A stretch of DNA of 52,712 bases. It comes from an uncultured Mollicutes bacterium. GTDB taxonomy: Bacteria > Bacillota_I > Bacilli_A > RFN20 > CAG-826. Made by a program: the position numbers and the translations under genes. Under the pieces are notes generated by a model. It was not told the DNA's origin and ran no database searches. It worked only from the letters and a program-made list of their open reading frames with translations. The stretch is taken from positions 1-52,712 of the forward strand of contig CALBGF010000191.1 of assembly GCA_937893635.1 (NCBI GenBank), given 5' to 3'. Below are positions 1 through 10,100 of the stretch, in pieces. The stretch's first letter is position 1. Each line of letters opens with the position of its first letter.

Positions 1-959
1 CTTCCAGGAACACAAGTATTTTGTAAATATTCCATAGAACTATTTCCAGATTCATTAACCATTTCTAAGAATTTTTTAATTTTACCATTCTTTAAATTTC
101 TAAATCCTTTTTTAACTCTTTCATTTTCATCATAGAAGTGAATTGCTCTTAATATTGCTCGATCAGAAACAACTTTTCTTAATTCTGGTAAAGCCGCATA
201 AAATTCTTCTTTTTTAACTTTAGCAAGTACTTTTTTATGGAAATATTTAGCAACACTTTTCATTTCTTCTGGTATTGCGGCATAATGACTTGTCAAATTA
301 GAATGATCGCCACCAGTATTAGTAATAACAATATGATATGGTTCAATGTTAATATTTAAATGTTCAATAACTGGTTTATTAAGATTTTTAAAATTAATAA
401 GGTTAACACCACCAAAAGCAACACCACATTGATCTAATAATCCACATGGTTTACCAAAATATTCTTTTTCTGCGAATTGGCTAACTTTTGCCATATCATA
501 ACGATCCATAGAATCATTGTTATAATAGAAATTCTCAATTTCTGCGATTAAGCATTCAAAAGCTGCTGAAGAAGATATTCCAGATCCTGCTGGAAGAATT
601 GAATCAGCATAAGCTTTAAATCCACCAATATGATAACCTAATTCTTTTAATTCAAATAATACGCCTTTAATGAGTGCGGCATTTGTTCCTTCTTCTTCTT
701 TTACTTTTTGAAGATTATTTAAATCTATTTTAGTTTCACCATAATTTTCCGAAATTAAAATTACTTCATTTTCATATTTTGTTACAGCGGCCATAATATC
801 TAAATCAACAGCGCCTACTAAAACTAAACCATTATTATGATCCGTATGATTTCCTAAAATTTCCATTCTTCCTGAAGAAGAAAATAAATCAGTGGAATCA
901 CTATTAAAGTTTTCTTTAAATGCTTTTTTTAATTTGTTTTTTCTATTTTCTAAATCCAT
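1..959 (-). CDS. galK: Galactokinase, C-terminal end beyond the window
   Basis: GHMP-family kinase that phosphorylates galactose to galactose-1-phosphate in the Leloir pathway, in the cytoplasm. The frame reads from ATG at 959 through the family signature GRMEILGNHTDHNNG (about residues 31-45) and the glycine-rich ATP loop LPAGSGISSSAA, then stays open to base 1. About 319 codons are present of a usual 380-400, so the C-terminal motif lies outside. The SD GAGGT at 969-973 has a 9-base spacing, and a near-consensus promoter lies at 986-1014, so the gene has its own start. Its position after the glycosidase and two-component genes suggests use of released galactose, which is inference. The family assignment is firm. 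Confidence 0.93.
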   Translation of the reverse strand, partial: MDLENRKNKLKKAFKENFNSDSTDLFSSSGRMEILGNHTDHNNGLVLVGAVDLDIMAAVTKYENEVILISENYGETKIDLNNLQKVKEEEGTNAALIKGVLFELKELGYHIGGFKAYADSILPAGSGISSSAAFECLIAEIENFYYNNDSMDRYDMAKVSQFAEKEYFGKPCGLLDQCGVAFGGVNLINFKNLNKPVIEHLNINIEPYHIVITNTGGDHSNLTSHYAAIPEEMKSVAKYFHKKVLAKVKKEEFYAALPELRKVVSDRAILRAIHFYDENERVKKGFRNLKNGKIKKFLEMVNESGNSSMEYLQNTCVPG

Positions 960-985
960 AAATAATGCACCTCGCACGCATTAAT

Positions 986-1014
986 ATGATAGTAAAAAAA
1001 ATGATAAATTTCAA
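986..1014 (-). promoter_or_regulatory. Promoter of galK
   Basis: On the minus strand, -35 TTGAAA (1009-1014), a 17-base spacer and -10 TATCAT (986-991). The predicted start of transcription near 979 leaves a 20-base leader containing the SD at 969-973. Spacing is ideal and both boxes are close to the vegetative sigma consensus. Confidence 0.7.
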
Positions 1015-1085
1015 TGAAAATAAACATTTAAAAATATCATTTTTGACTAGTAATAAAAGTTCTTTTTATAAATATAAATAATAGC

Positions 1086-2432
1086 TTATTTAACTGGAAA
1101 CATTATTGATAATGAGAATACATTGTTAGCCACATTAACATTTAAATCACCATCATATTTATTAACCACAAGTTGAATAGATTTCATACCAAAGCCATGA
1201 TAATCTTTATCTTTTTTAGTCGTTAATGGTAATCCATTTTCGCCTAAAACAATATCTCCATCATAATAATTATCAACACTAATTGATATGAAGGAATTAA
1301 TATTTTTAACAATTAAACTAATATGTCTTTTATCAACATCTTTGATTTTAGATACAGCTTCAATTGCGTTATCAATGATATTTCCAAACAATGAATAAAG
1401 GTCAGCTTTATCAATAAAAGAAAGTTTAGAGCAATCCGCTAAAGAAGTTAATTTAATACTCTTTTTTTGACAAATTAGACTTTTTTCTGAAAGAATTAAA
1501 TCTAATGCTTCATTACCTGTTTTAATAGTGGAATCATAAATATTAATAACATTTTCTAATTCTTTTACTAATTTAGAATCCATTTGTCCATTTTTAGCAT
1601 ATTCCATTAATTGATGCTTTAAATCATGACATTTCACATTAATTATATCTACATTCTCTTTACTTTCTTTATATTGATCTTCCGCTTGTTTTAATAAATG
1701 CATGGTAGTTTGTAATTCGGATTTTAAATGTTTATTAATGGCTAAAGAAAATTGCATATATAAAACCATAGAACAACAAAGTAAATTGTAAATACAACTT
1801 ACAATGGAATAAGTTTTGCTATATCCGTCTCGTATATAAATAATAACGGCATTTAAAACAATATCCACTAATAAGACAATACCCGCAATAATTACCATGG
1901 AATAGTTTTCAATAATTAATTCTCTTTTATTGATACGTTTACCTAATATGGCATAAACCACCCAATAAATAGCAAGATAAATATCTAAATAAATAAAACC
2001 ATAAAACAAAGATTCCAGTGATAACTTAGAAAAATCTATAACATTATTGCCATATAATCCTAAAGTTGGAGAAATAACCATATTAAAACTATTCACAATT
2101 AAAGAATATACTTCATGAGCAAAATGTTGCATTGTATAAGCAGTAATACCAATAAAGAAAACAATACGGAAAGAAATTTCATAAACAAAAAATAAAGAAA
2201 CTAAACAGTATAGAAATAAAACTAAAAACATCATTGATGTATAAATAGAATTAGTTAAATCAGGAGGAATAGGAAAACCTGCTGCTAAAACAAGGCAAAC
2301 TAGTGATGATAAAATAAGTCTTAAAACAAAGTGATTTTTATGTACTTGTTTAAAAGAAAATAAATGCATAGCAACAAGAATTTCTAAAACAAATATTAAT
2401 TTATAGAAAAACAATTCTGATAAAACGTACAT
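1086..2432 (-). CDS. LytTR-system sensor histidine kinase (AgrC/NatK-like)
   Basis: Membrane sensor kinase of the GHKL type that pairs with LytTR response regulators. Residues 1-230 hold about six or seven hydrophobic segments. A short helix follows, with the phospho-acceptor box HDLKHQ (His269), then the N box NIIDNAIEA (351-359) and the G box HGFGMKS (412-418) of the ATP-binding domain. Its ATG overlaps the regulator's stop by one base, and its SD (AGAGGTG) lies inside the regulator's last codons, so the two are translationally coupled. The input signal cannot be told from sequence. No peptide-pheromone gene is visible beside it, so a peptide ligand should not be assumed. Confidence 0.9.
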   Translation of the reverse strand: MYVLSELFFYKLIFVLEILVAMHLFSFKQVHKNHFVLRLILSSLVCLVLAAGFPIPPDLTNSIYTSMMFLVLFLYCLVSLFFVYEISFRIVFFIGITAYTMQHFAHEVYSLIVNSFNMVISPTLGLYGNNVIDFSKLSLESLFYGFIYLDIYLAIYWVVYAILGKRINKRELIIENYSMVIIAGIVLLVDIVLNAVIIYIRDGYSKTYSIVSCIYNLLCCSMVLYMQFSLAINKHLKSELQTTMHLLKQAEDQYKESKENVDIINVKCHDLKHQLMEYAKNGQMDSKLVKELENVINIYDSTIKTGNEALDLILSEKSLICQKKSIKLTSLADCSKLSFIDKADLYSLFGNIIDNAIEAVSKIKDVDKRHISLIVKNINSFISISVDNYYDGDIVLGENGLPLTTKKDKDYHGFGMKSIQLVVNKYDGDLNVNVANNVFSLSIMFPVK

Positions 2433-3154
2433 TAGTGTTCACCTCTTGCCATACTACTTCTTAAATAGTTATTTAATGCGTGTAAAAAAGCTTTGTGACG
2501 TGGATGAGATATTTGTAATTTAGTACCATCGACATAAACAGTAAAATCTTCTATTTTTTCCACATATTTCAAATTAACCAAGTAACATTGATTACAAAAT
2601 TCAAATGGTAAATCCATTAATTCATCTTTGACTTTTTTTAAACTTCCTGTCGCAACCAAATTACCATTAATTGTATGATAAATTAAAGAGTGATTAATTA
2701 CTTCAATATATTTAATATCAGAAGTTTTAATCTTAGTAGCGGTTATTTTATTTTTAACAAGTAAATAACTATCATTATTCTTTTTAAAATAATCTATAAC
2801 TCGACGGAGTTTTAAAGAAAAACTATTATAAGAGATTGGTTTTAAAATAAAATCAAAAGCATTTACTTCATATCCTTTAATCGCATATTGCGCTAAACTT
2901 GTCACAAACACAATCATTACTTTATCATCTATTTTTCTTATTTCTCTTGCCGCGGTCATTCCATCCATAATTGGCATATTTATATCCATAAAAATCAAAT
3001 CATAATTAGAAGAAAATTGATCAATAAAAGACTTTGCATTCTCAAAGCAAGAAATGCAAATATCAAAGTTATTTTTCTCAAAAATTTCTTTTACATAGTT
3101 TTCAAGTTCTTGAGATATATTTTTTTCATCTTCTACGATTGCAATATTTATCAT
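2432..3154 (-). CDS. LytTR-family response regulator
   Basis: Receiver domain (residues 1-120) with acidic pocket E8/D9 and phospho-acceptor Asp57 in FMDINMP, followed by a C-terminal LytTR DNA-binding domain (about 135-235). Family members bind pairs of about 9-bp direct repeats near promoters. It sits directly downstream of the GH3/lipoprotein operon and one base ahead of its kinase. The start is fixed by the canonical MINIAIVEDE opening, yet no proper SD precedes it. A TATAAT lies only 6 bases upstream, so the message may be leaderless. A likely target is the repeat pair at 10514-10543 (inference). Confidence 0.92.
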   Translation of the reverse strand: MINIAIVEDEKNISQELENYVKEIFEKNNFDICISCFENAKSFIDQFSSNYDLIFMDINMPIMDGMTAAREIRKIDDKVMIVFVTSLAQYAIKGYEVNAFDFILKPISYNSFSLKLRRVIDYFKKNNDSYLLVKNKITATKIKTSDIKYIEVINHSLIYHTINGNLVATGSLKKVKDELMDLPFEFCNQCYLVNLKYVEKIEDFTVYVDGTKLQISHPRHKAFLHALNNYLRSSMARGEH

Positions 3155-3160
3155 ACTTTT

Positions 3161-3189
3161 ATTATAACTTTCTTTTTTTTATTTTTAAA
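3161..3189 (-). promoter_or_regulatory. Candidate promoter of the two-component operon
   Basis: On the minus strand, TTTAAA (3184-3189), 17 bases, then TATAAT (3161-3166). Transcription would begin at or within a base or two of the ATG at 3154, implying little or no leader. The match is good but the geometry is unusual, so activity is uncertain. Confidence 0.45.
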
Positions 3190-3211
3190 TGAAATCATTA
3201 AAGTGCGTGAA

Positions 3212-3240
3212 AGAGGAAGTGCTTTTTTAGCACTCCCTCT
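3212..3240 (-). terminator. Hairpin after the GH3/lipoprotein operon
   Basis: Arms AGAGG-AGTGCT and AGCACT-CCTCT (one central mismatch) around a run of six T on plus. It lies 18 bases past the stop of the last operon gene. The minus-strand U-tract after the stem is short (TTTCAC), so termination may be partial and some read-through into the two-component genes is possible. Confidence 0.55.
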
Positions 3241-3258
3241 TAGCAAAACTCGACTTAC

Positions 3259-5883
3259 TTAAGCTATAGTTTTAGGGGATAAAACTTTAATACAATCAAA
3301 GTTTCCACATCCACCAGTAATGGTAAATACTAATGTATTTTCTCCTTTGTTTAAATCAATAATAGCTAATTCAAATTCTTTGTAATGTGCCCAGTTAGCT
3401 TCTGCGTCTTCATAATGAGTAGGAATTTCAACTTCTTTACCATTTAATGTAATAGTAAATGGATTATCAGTATTAGAACCTAAAGCCATAACTACAAACA
3501 ATTTAGCTTTAGCCGCTTCACTAGCATTTAATGTAAATGTAATGGTAGCATTATAGTTATTACAGACATTACCAAGAGCTTTTCCATTACTAGCATTAGC
3601 ATCATCATTAACGGCAATACCATTAGTGAAAGTAGCATTTTCACCTTCAAATGTGTATGTTTCACCAGTTATTTCGTAATATGATTCAACAGCATTTGCA
3701 GCACTAATTTCAATGTAATCAAAGTTAGTCATTGCGCCATCCGCGGCTTTAAGAACAATTTCATTAACACCAGCTTTTAAGTAAACACCTTTAATTACAA
3801 AGTCTGTCCAAGCACCCCAACCATATGAGGCCGGTGTATTAAATTTTGCATCTCCATTATAGAATAATGGATTTCCATTAACTGTAACTTCTTTATAGTT
3901 AACTTTCATGGCTAAGCGATCACTACCAACAATAGCAGAAACAATCTTTAAATCAACAAATTGACTTTGACTTGAAGTAATTTGATAGTTAATTTCTGAA
4001 CCAGTTCCAATTTGTCCAACATGTGAACCGCCACTTGCATTAAGATTTGCTTCACTTGCAATAACACAATTAGTTAATGTGGCTTCTGTTCCTTCAAAGC
4101 GATAATCAGTTTTTTCACTAGCACTAGTGAAATATACATCATTATCCGCATAAACTGAAATATAGTCAACATTAGTCATAGCATTACTAGTTGCCACTAA
4201 TTTAATGACGTTAGCACCTTCATTAAGGGCAACATCTTTAATAATTAATTCGCCCCAGTTATTCCAACTTCCAAACGAGCCTAAAGTTGTAAATTCATCA
4301 TCACTTGTAATAGCATTCCCATTAACTTCAAGAGTGAAATTAGAAGCAAGTTTTAATCTATCCGTTCCAACAATAATCATACGTAATTGTAAACTTACTG
4401 TTTGATTTGCATCTGAGGTAACATTAAATGTTAATTTAGAACTACCATTAATTCCACCAACATGGTTATTACCGCTAGCGCCATTATTCTCTGTACCAAC
4501 AGAACAGTGCTCTAATTGAGCGTATTCAGCTTCTAGGCGATATTCTGTGCCACTAACCACTGGTACTTCTTTTTTAATTTCTACTTTTGTTTCTGATACA
4601 ATTTTAATGTAATCAAAGTTTCCACATCCACCAGTAATAGTAATAACAATTTCATTTTCACCTTGAATTAAATTTAATAACGCTACTTTAAATTCCGTAA
4701 AATGATGCCAGTTTGCACCACTATCTTTATAAGTAGTTGGAATTTCTAATTCTTCTCCGTTTAAGCTTATTTTAAATGGATTTTCCGTATTAGCGCTACC
4801 TAAAGCCATATTTACATATAATGTTGCATTCTTAGCTTCTTCAGCACTAACTTTATATGTAATAGTGGCCCCATTATTATTAAAGCAATTTCCTAAAGCA
4901 TTACCATTTCTAGCGCCGCTTTCTTCACTAACATTAAAGTAACCACTAGAACCGCCACCTAATATAGCATCATCATGTTCAAAATAATAACTTTCTCCAG
5001 TTCCATCAGGTATTTCTAATGTATACCATTTAACTAGTTTATCGGCTTTAATAACTATTTCATCAAAGTTAGTTTGAACATCTTTAACACCAGTAAATAT
5101 AATAGTATTTTTTCCTTTAACAAGATTAATACCATTGAATATTATTTTACCAAAATTGAAATATCCGTAATTTTCGGATGCTTCAATAGAATCATCTTTT
5201 AAGTTATCTAATGTCGTTCCGTTAACATTGATTGAAAAATATTTAGCAAAGTTAAGACGATCAGCGCCCACTACTGCAGCAACAACTTTTAAATCAACTG
5301 TTTGGTTATCTTCAGAATTTAAGACAAATTTAATTTCTGAACCTTCACCGATTTGACCCACTAATTGTCCGTTACTTGCTTGATCACTACTTGAAGCAGC
5401 ACAAGCACTTAAGCTAGCATCTTCTGCTTCTAGATTGTATTCATTTTGATATTTGCTAACAAATACATTAACTTGAGCAGTTTTATTTCCATCTTCAGAA
5501 GTTACAGTAACAGTGGCTTTGCCTTCTTTAAGAGCTTTAATTAAACCACTATCAGAAACACTAACAACATCGTTATTAACACTATACTTAACTTTCTTAT
5601 TAGTGGCATTATTAGGTAAGACATTAACATTTAATTGTTTTTCTTCACCAACTTTTAATTCATTGTTTGCTAATTCTGCATTAATAGATGCAACATCCAC
5701 CTTAGTACTTGTTGATGTTGAAGTACTTGGTTTACTAGTGGAAGTTGATGTACTAGTAGATATAGAAGTACTTGGCTTGCTTGTAGAAGTTGAATTGTTA
5801 TTTTGGCAGCTACTTAAACAAGTAACTGCTCCTAATAACACAGCAATAGATAAAACGGCATTTTTCATTTTTGAGTTTTTCAT
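3259..5883 (-). CDS. Surface lipoprotein with a Big_2 domain and five CBM6/35-like modules
   Basis: Predicted lipoprotein: signal peptide with lipobox LSSC and lipidated Cys26, a Ser/Thr/Pro linker (about 31-60), a bacterial Ig-like Big_2 domain (about 63-142), then five beta-sandwich modules of about 130-145 residues. These begin near 149, 298, 447, 593 and 743, each opening with a (F/L)E(A/G/H) strand typical of CBM6/CBM35-like carbohydrate binders. The modules are of two kinds in the order A-B-A-A-B. The B copies share stretches such as TITGGCGNFD. No catalytic domain is seen, so it probably captures glycans at the cell surface for the GH3 enzyme of the same operon. Ligand unknown. It follows the previous gene by 8 bases. 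Confidence 0.85.
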   Translation of the reverse strand: MKNSKMKNAVLSIAVLLGAVTCLSSCQNNNSTSTSKPSTSISTSTSTSTSKPSTSTSTSTKVDVASINAELANNELKVGEEKQLNVNVLPNNATNKKVKYSVNNDVVSVSDSGLIKALKEGKATVTVTSEDGNKTAQVNVFVSKYQNEYNLEAEDASLSACAASSSDQASNGQLVGQIGEGSEIKFVLNSEDNQTVDLKVVAAVVGADRLNFAKYFSINVNGTTLDNLKDDSIEASENYGYFNFGKIIFNGINLVKGKNTIIFTGVKDVQTNFDEIVIKADKLVKWYTLEIPDGTGESYYFEHDDAILGGGSSGYFNVSEESGARNGNALGNCFNNNGATITYKVSAEEAKNATLYVNMALGSANTENPFKISLNGEELEIPTTYKDSGANWHHFTEFKVALLNLIQGENEIVITITGGCGNFDYIKIVSETKVEIKKEVPVVSGTEYRLEAEYAQLEHCSVGTENNGASGNNHVGGINGSSKLTFNVTSDANQTVSLQLRMIIVGTDRLKLASNFTLEVNGNAITSDDEFTTLGSFGSWNNWGELIIKDVALNEGANVIKLVATSNAMTNVDYISVYADNDVYFTSASEKTDYRFEGTEATLTNCVIASEANLNASGGSHVGQIGTGSEINYQITSSQSQFVDLKIVSAIVGSDRLAMKVNYKEVTVNGNPLFYNGDAKFNTPASYGWGAWTDFVIKGVYLKAGVNEIVLKAADGAMTNFDYIEISAANAVESYYEITGETYTFEGENATFTNGIAVNDDANASNGKALGNVCNNYNATITFTLNASEAAKAKLFVVMALGSNTDNPFTITLNGKEVEIPTHYEDAEANWAHYKEFELAIIDLNKGENTLVFTITGGCGNFDCIKVLSPKTIA
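3294..3321. repeat. 28-bp exact direct repeat, copy 1 (copy 2 at 4611-4638)
   Basis: The same 28 bases occur at 3294-3321 and 4611-4638, 1,317 bp apart, within the two B-type modules of the lipoprotein gene. Flanking sequence is also similar. It marks a recent intragenic module duplication and could allow recombination that changes module number. Confidence 0.85.
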
Positions 5884-5891
5884 TTTTTTAT

Positions 5892-7160
5892 TTACCTTTC
5901 TGCTTGCGCAATTTCAATATTTCCTGACGCATAATAAATATCTAAAGATCTTAAGTTATAACCTTGAGTAGAAGCATGAACCATCTTAAATGTATTTTTA
6001 CCTGGTTTGGCTTTTAAGTATGCAATAGTGGAGAATGTATAATCTGCATATCCTCCCATTTGTATTGATGTTGCTCCTTCAGTAAAGAATATTTCGCCAT
6101 CAAATGTCATATCCCATACAGCATCAAATCTTAATCCTGGTTTATTTAAACTATGTTCAATTGCTAAACGAACATAAGTTTCTTCAGTTGATGTAAATGA
6201 CCAAATTACTGTTTGTCCATTATTAACAGAATCAATATAGCCAATACATTGTTCGTTAGGTGCATCGTTCCAAATATTATCATTTGAATTATGGAATTTT
6301 AAAACCTTATCATCTTTACCATAAAGGTTAGTCTTCTTCCAACCGTCTTCTCTTTTATGAAGACAATCTTCATAATTGCTTGTATAATCCGTACAATATC
6401 CATCTGCATCTTTATGTTCACAAAGATGTTCTTCATATCCAGTTGCGTTACCTAATTCAATTTTAGTGCTACTTATAATAGATAAAGATTTAAAGTTAAA
6501 TTGTTGACTATCATCACGTGGATTTACAATTTTAATTTCGTTTTCGCCTTTCTTTAGGTTAATACATCCTACATAATAATCGGTCCAATCAAACCATTGA
6601 GAGAATCCTGTATTACCTGGCACATAAGCGCGAGAAATTATTTGTTCATTATTTACATATAATTCAACTGTGTTAGTAATACTAACTGGGTCAAACATAC
6701 GAGAAATTGTTGCGCCTAAACAAGCTACTACATCATCACTTGAGACAATAGAATAAACGATTTCTGAACCTTTATTAGTGTTGAAGTTATCTACATATCC
6801 TCCATCAATATCATTAGGAACACGGACAATATCTCCACGAGTTCCTGGCACTAACTTAACTCTTTTGTTTGCAGCAGAATATGTGTATTTTGCGCGACCA
6901 TTTAAGTCATAGCATTTTTCTTTACATGCTTCTTCTTCACAAGACATATCTAAGCATTTTCCACATGTAAAACATTTCATTGTACATTCATGTTTGATAA
7001 TAGGGTCATCATCTGGATTCCAGTCTGGTTTAGTCCAGTTACCAGACCATTCTTCATTATCACCAATAACGGAACCACTATTATCTGATTTATTACAACC
7101 AGTTACCATACCAAGCATTGTTAATGAAACTAAAAGAAATTTGATATGTTTATCTTTCAT
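5892..7160 (-). CDS. Cys-rich lipoprotein with two carbohydrate-binding-like domains
   Basis: Lipoprotein signal ending at lipobox VTGC (Cys22). Residues 59-83 hold seven cysteines (C59, C63, C66, C69, C74, C79, C83) that could form a small zinc or disulfide knot. A beta-rich module (about 88-232) follows, then a second Cys/His-rich linker (about 245-268, with HLCEH) and another beta-rich module (about 280-415). Both modules carry the KKGENEIKIVNP-type strand seen in CBM6/35-like folds. There is no catalytic motif. Its ATG overlaps the GH3 stop by 11 bases. A role in binding substrate beside the GH3 enzyme is inferred; the Cys-rich head is not a family I recognise. Confidence 0.75.
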   Translation of the reverse strand: MKDKHIKFLLVSLTMLGMVTGCNKSDNSGSVIGDNEEWSGNWTKPDWNPDDDPIIKHECTMKCFTCGKCLDMSCEEEACKEKCYDLNGRAKYTYSAANKRVKLVPGTRGDIVRVPNDIDGGYVDNFNTNKGSEIVYSIVSSDDVVACLGATISRMFDPVSITNTVELYVNNEQIISRAYVPGNTGFSQWFDWTDYYVGCINLKKGENEIKIVNPRDDSQQFNFKSLSIISSTKIELGNATGYEEHLCEHKDADGYCTDYTSNYEDCLHKREDGWKKTNLYGKDDKVLKFHNSNDNIWNDAPNEQCIGYIDSVNNGQTVIWSFTSTEETYVRLAIEHSLNKPGLRFDAVWDMTFDGEIFFTEGATSIQMGGYADYTFSTIAYLKAKPGKNTFKMVHASTQGYNLRSLDIYYASGNIEIAQAER

Positions 7161-10100
7161 AATCTACATCGCTCTCTTTCTTTTTATTAACTAGAATAAA
7201 TGAAGCAATTGTTAATCCTAAGCAAGCGGCAGTAATAACTCCAGTACCAATACTTGCACTTGTAATTACTTTCTTCCACCAAGGAGTAATTTCGACGATT
7301 TTTACCCCTGATTTTAATCCGTTCATTGTATTAGAATGAACTTGGGCATATAAGTTATGCTTAGCTGCTTCTCTAATTGCTTGAGCAACAACTGGATTAT
7401 TTTTATATTCTCCAAATTCGTTACCTTCTTTACCCATCATCCATAAATCTTGTCCAGCAACAACGCCATTAACAAGAGCCATTTTATGAGTCATAAAATC
7501 CGCTGCACCAGCATCAGTTTCAATAACGCCTTTATAACCCCATTCATTTCTAAGCACATTAGTTAATAATCCTTTGTGGGCTCCAGACCAAGTACAACCA
7601 ATTCTGTTAAATGATGACATTAGCCCTACTGTTGAATCATTAGTAATTGCATATTCGAATGCTCTTAAATAGTTTTCACGAATTGTTTGTTCATTAGCCC
7701 AAGTAGCAACACCATATCTATTTCTTTCTTGATCATTTAATAAGAAGTGTTTTGCAAAAGTAATAATACCTTTTGAAGATAATCCTTTAAGTTCAGCATC
7801 AAGCATTAATCCACTTAATACCCCATCTTCACTATAATATTCAAAGTTTCTTCCAGAGAAATTACTACGATGGATATTAGCGCCTGGTCCATAAATTCCG
7901 GTGTATCCTTCGGACATCATTTCCATACCAAATGCTTCGCCCATTGTTTCAATTAATGATAAGTTAAATGTTGTAGCCATTAATGTTTGACCTGGATAAG
8001 CAATAGTATTTTCCGCTAAACGCATACCAGCTGGACCATCCATTGATTTAGCACCTGGTGCATTAATTGAAGTTGCTCCCGCAATCGCGTTTGCACCATA
8101 TAAAACAAGTTTACATTGTTCTTCAAATGTGGTTTGATCCATTAAATCTTCCCATTTTTTATCATCTGCGTCATCATACATTACATCAATTAGTGATAAT
8201 CCATTATCTTTTCCATATGTTGGCATTTTAGCGCCTTCTGTATTTTTAACATCAACACTTTCTAATGTATATTGCATATCTTCAATCATATTAGCATTTG
8301 TACATTTAATAACAGGTGCACTTGTTGGATAAGTATCTTTCCAATTTTTTCTTGATAAATAAGTAATATGTTGATCAGTAGTATTTTCATAAAGATTTAA
8401 ATCAGCATTATCAAATTGATTGGTAATTTTTTCGTTAGTCTTTTCACTTACAGAATAAGTTTCAAAATCATCTTCTTCTTTATTAACTAAATGAGTAAAA
8501 CTTGCATTACCTTCATTATCATAATAACCACCACTTGCTCCTTTAGCTTTTAAAATATTGTTCAAAGCATCATGCGAATTTAAACCAGTTGCAAAATAAT
8601 AATTACCTTTTTCTAAAATATAAGTCTTTTTATTATAAGAATCATAAGACGCTAATTCTTTTTCTTTAATACTGACATTAAGTGTAACTTCTTCATTTGG
8701 TGCTAAACGTTTAGTTTTCGCAAATCCCACTAATTCAACCGCAGATTTTTCAATTCCATAAGTCTTATCATATTCGGTATATGGTTTTTGTAAATAAACT
8801 TGGAATGTATCTTGGCCATATTTATCTTCAGAAATGTTTTTTATTTTTAAACTACAATTATAAATTCCATTATTATATGTAACTTTAAAGTCTTTTCTTT
8901 CAAATTTAGCATAACTTGAGCCATATCCAAATGGGAACGCAACTTCTTGATTATATGTCCAAGAATCCGTAGAATTCTTAACACCAAAGTTTCCAATTGC
9001 ATTACCTTGATTTAAAACTTGATCTTCGTATCTTGTTTCATAATATTTATAGCCAACATAAATACCTTCTTGATAAACAATATATTTAGTATTATGTGTA
9101 TATGTTGTTGTAGCAGGTAATGAATTATATTCACTATAAGTAAAGTCACCTTGGTTAACAGTACTTGGTGCACTATAATTATCAAATAAATAAGTATCCG
9201 CTAAATGACCTGATGGATCTAATTTACCTGATAAAACATCCGCAAGTGCTCTAAATGATGATGTTCCGCCATTTCCAGACCATAAACAAGCATCAATATC
9301 AAATTTAGAAATATTCTTAAATTGCATTGGATTTGCAGTATTAAGAACTAAAACAACATTCTTGACTTTACCTTGTTTTTTATATTCCATCAAATTATTT
9401 AATATTTCAATTTCATCATTAGTTAAATCAGAATAATTACCATTAACGCTTTCTGGGGTATTAAAGTTTAAATCACCATTTTCGCTACCATTTCTAGATA
9501 TAATCATAATCGCGGCGTCGCCATATTTCGTAATAGAACTATCAGAAACAGATTTAACATCAGCAAATTTAACTTCATTAACACTAAATTCGACTACGTT
9601 TAAGTCACCATTAGGAAAACTATTAAACATTTTCCATTTTTTACCCATCCCAGCAATTTCATAACGATTATATAAATCACTATTAACATTAATGCCATTT
9701 GATTCTAAGCATTGTTTTAAACTATCATTAGTATTAGATGCATGTGAGCCACTACCTTCACCACTAGTAATATAATTGCTTGGTAATTGGCTTGTTCCAA
9801 ATAAAGAAATGTTAGAGTTTTCTTTTAAAGGTAATGCATCGTTATTATTCCATAATAAGACACTACCTTCTGCATCCACTCTTTTAGTAACATCTCTAAT
9901 ATAAGAATTTAAACCATCTTTATTCCATTTTTGTTGAAATTCATATTTACCAGTTTGTTCATTTTTATGCCAACGATATTGCATAAAATCAGATTTATAA
10001 TACATAACATCTGGTGTATCATTTGATGAATCATCAACTCTTATAAAAGGATTAATATTTAAGAATGAATTAATTTGACCACTATATTGATTAGCAATTT

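Noticed and set aside
1086..3154. Agr-type quorum-sensing locus
   Set aside because: Kinase and regulator resemble AgrC/AgrA-class proteins, but no agrB or agrD-like peptide gene is next to them.
5513..5971. Plus-strand open frame of about 150 residues antisense to the two lipoprotein genes
   Set aside because: It is the mirror of the Ser/Thr-rich linker and Big_2 coding region; repetitive Val/Leu/Glu product, no SD, and both antisense genes have clear signal peptides.
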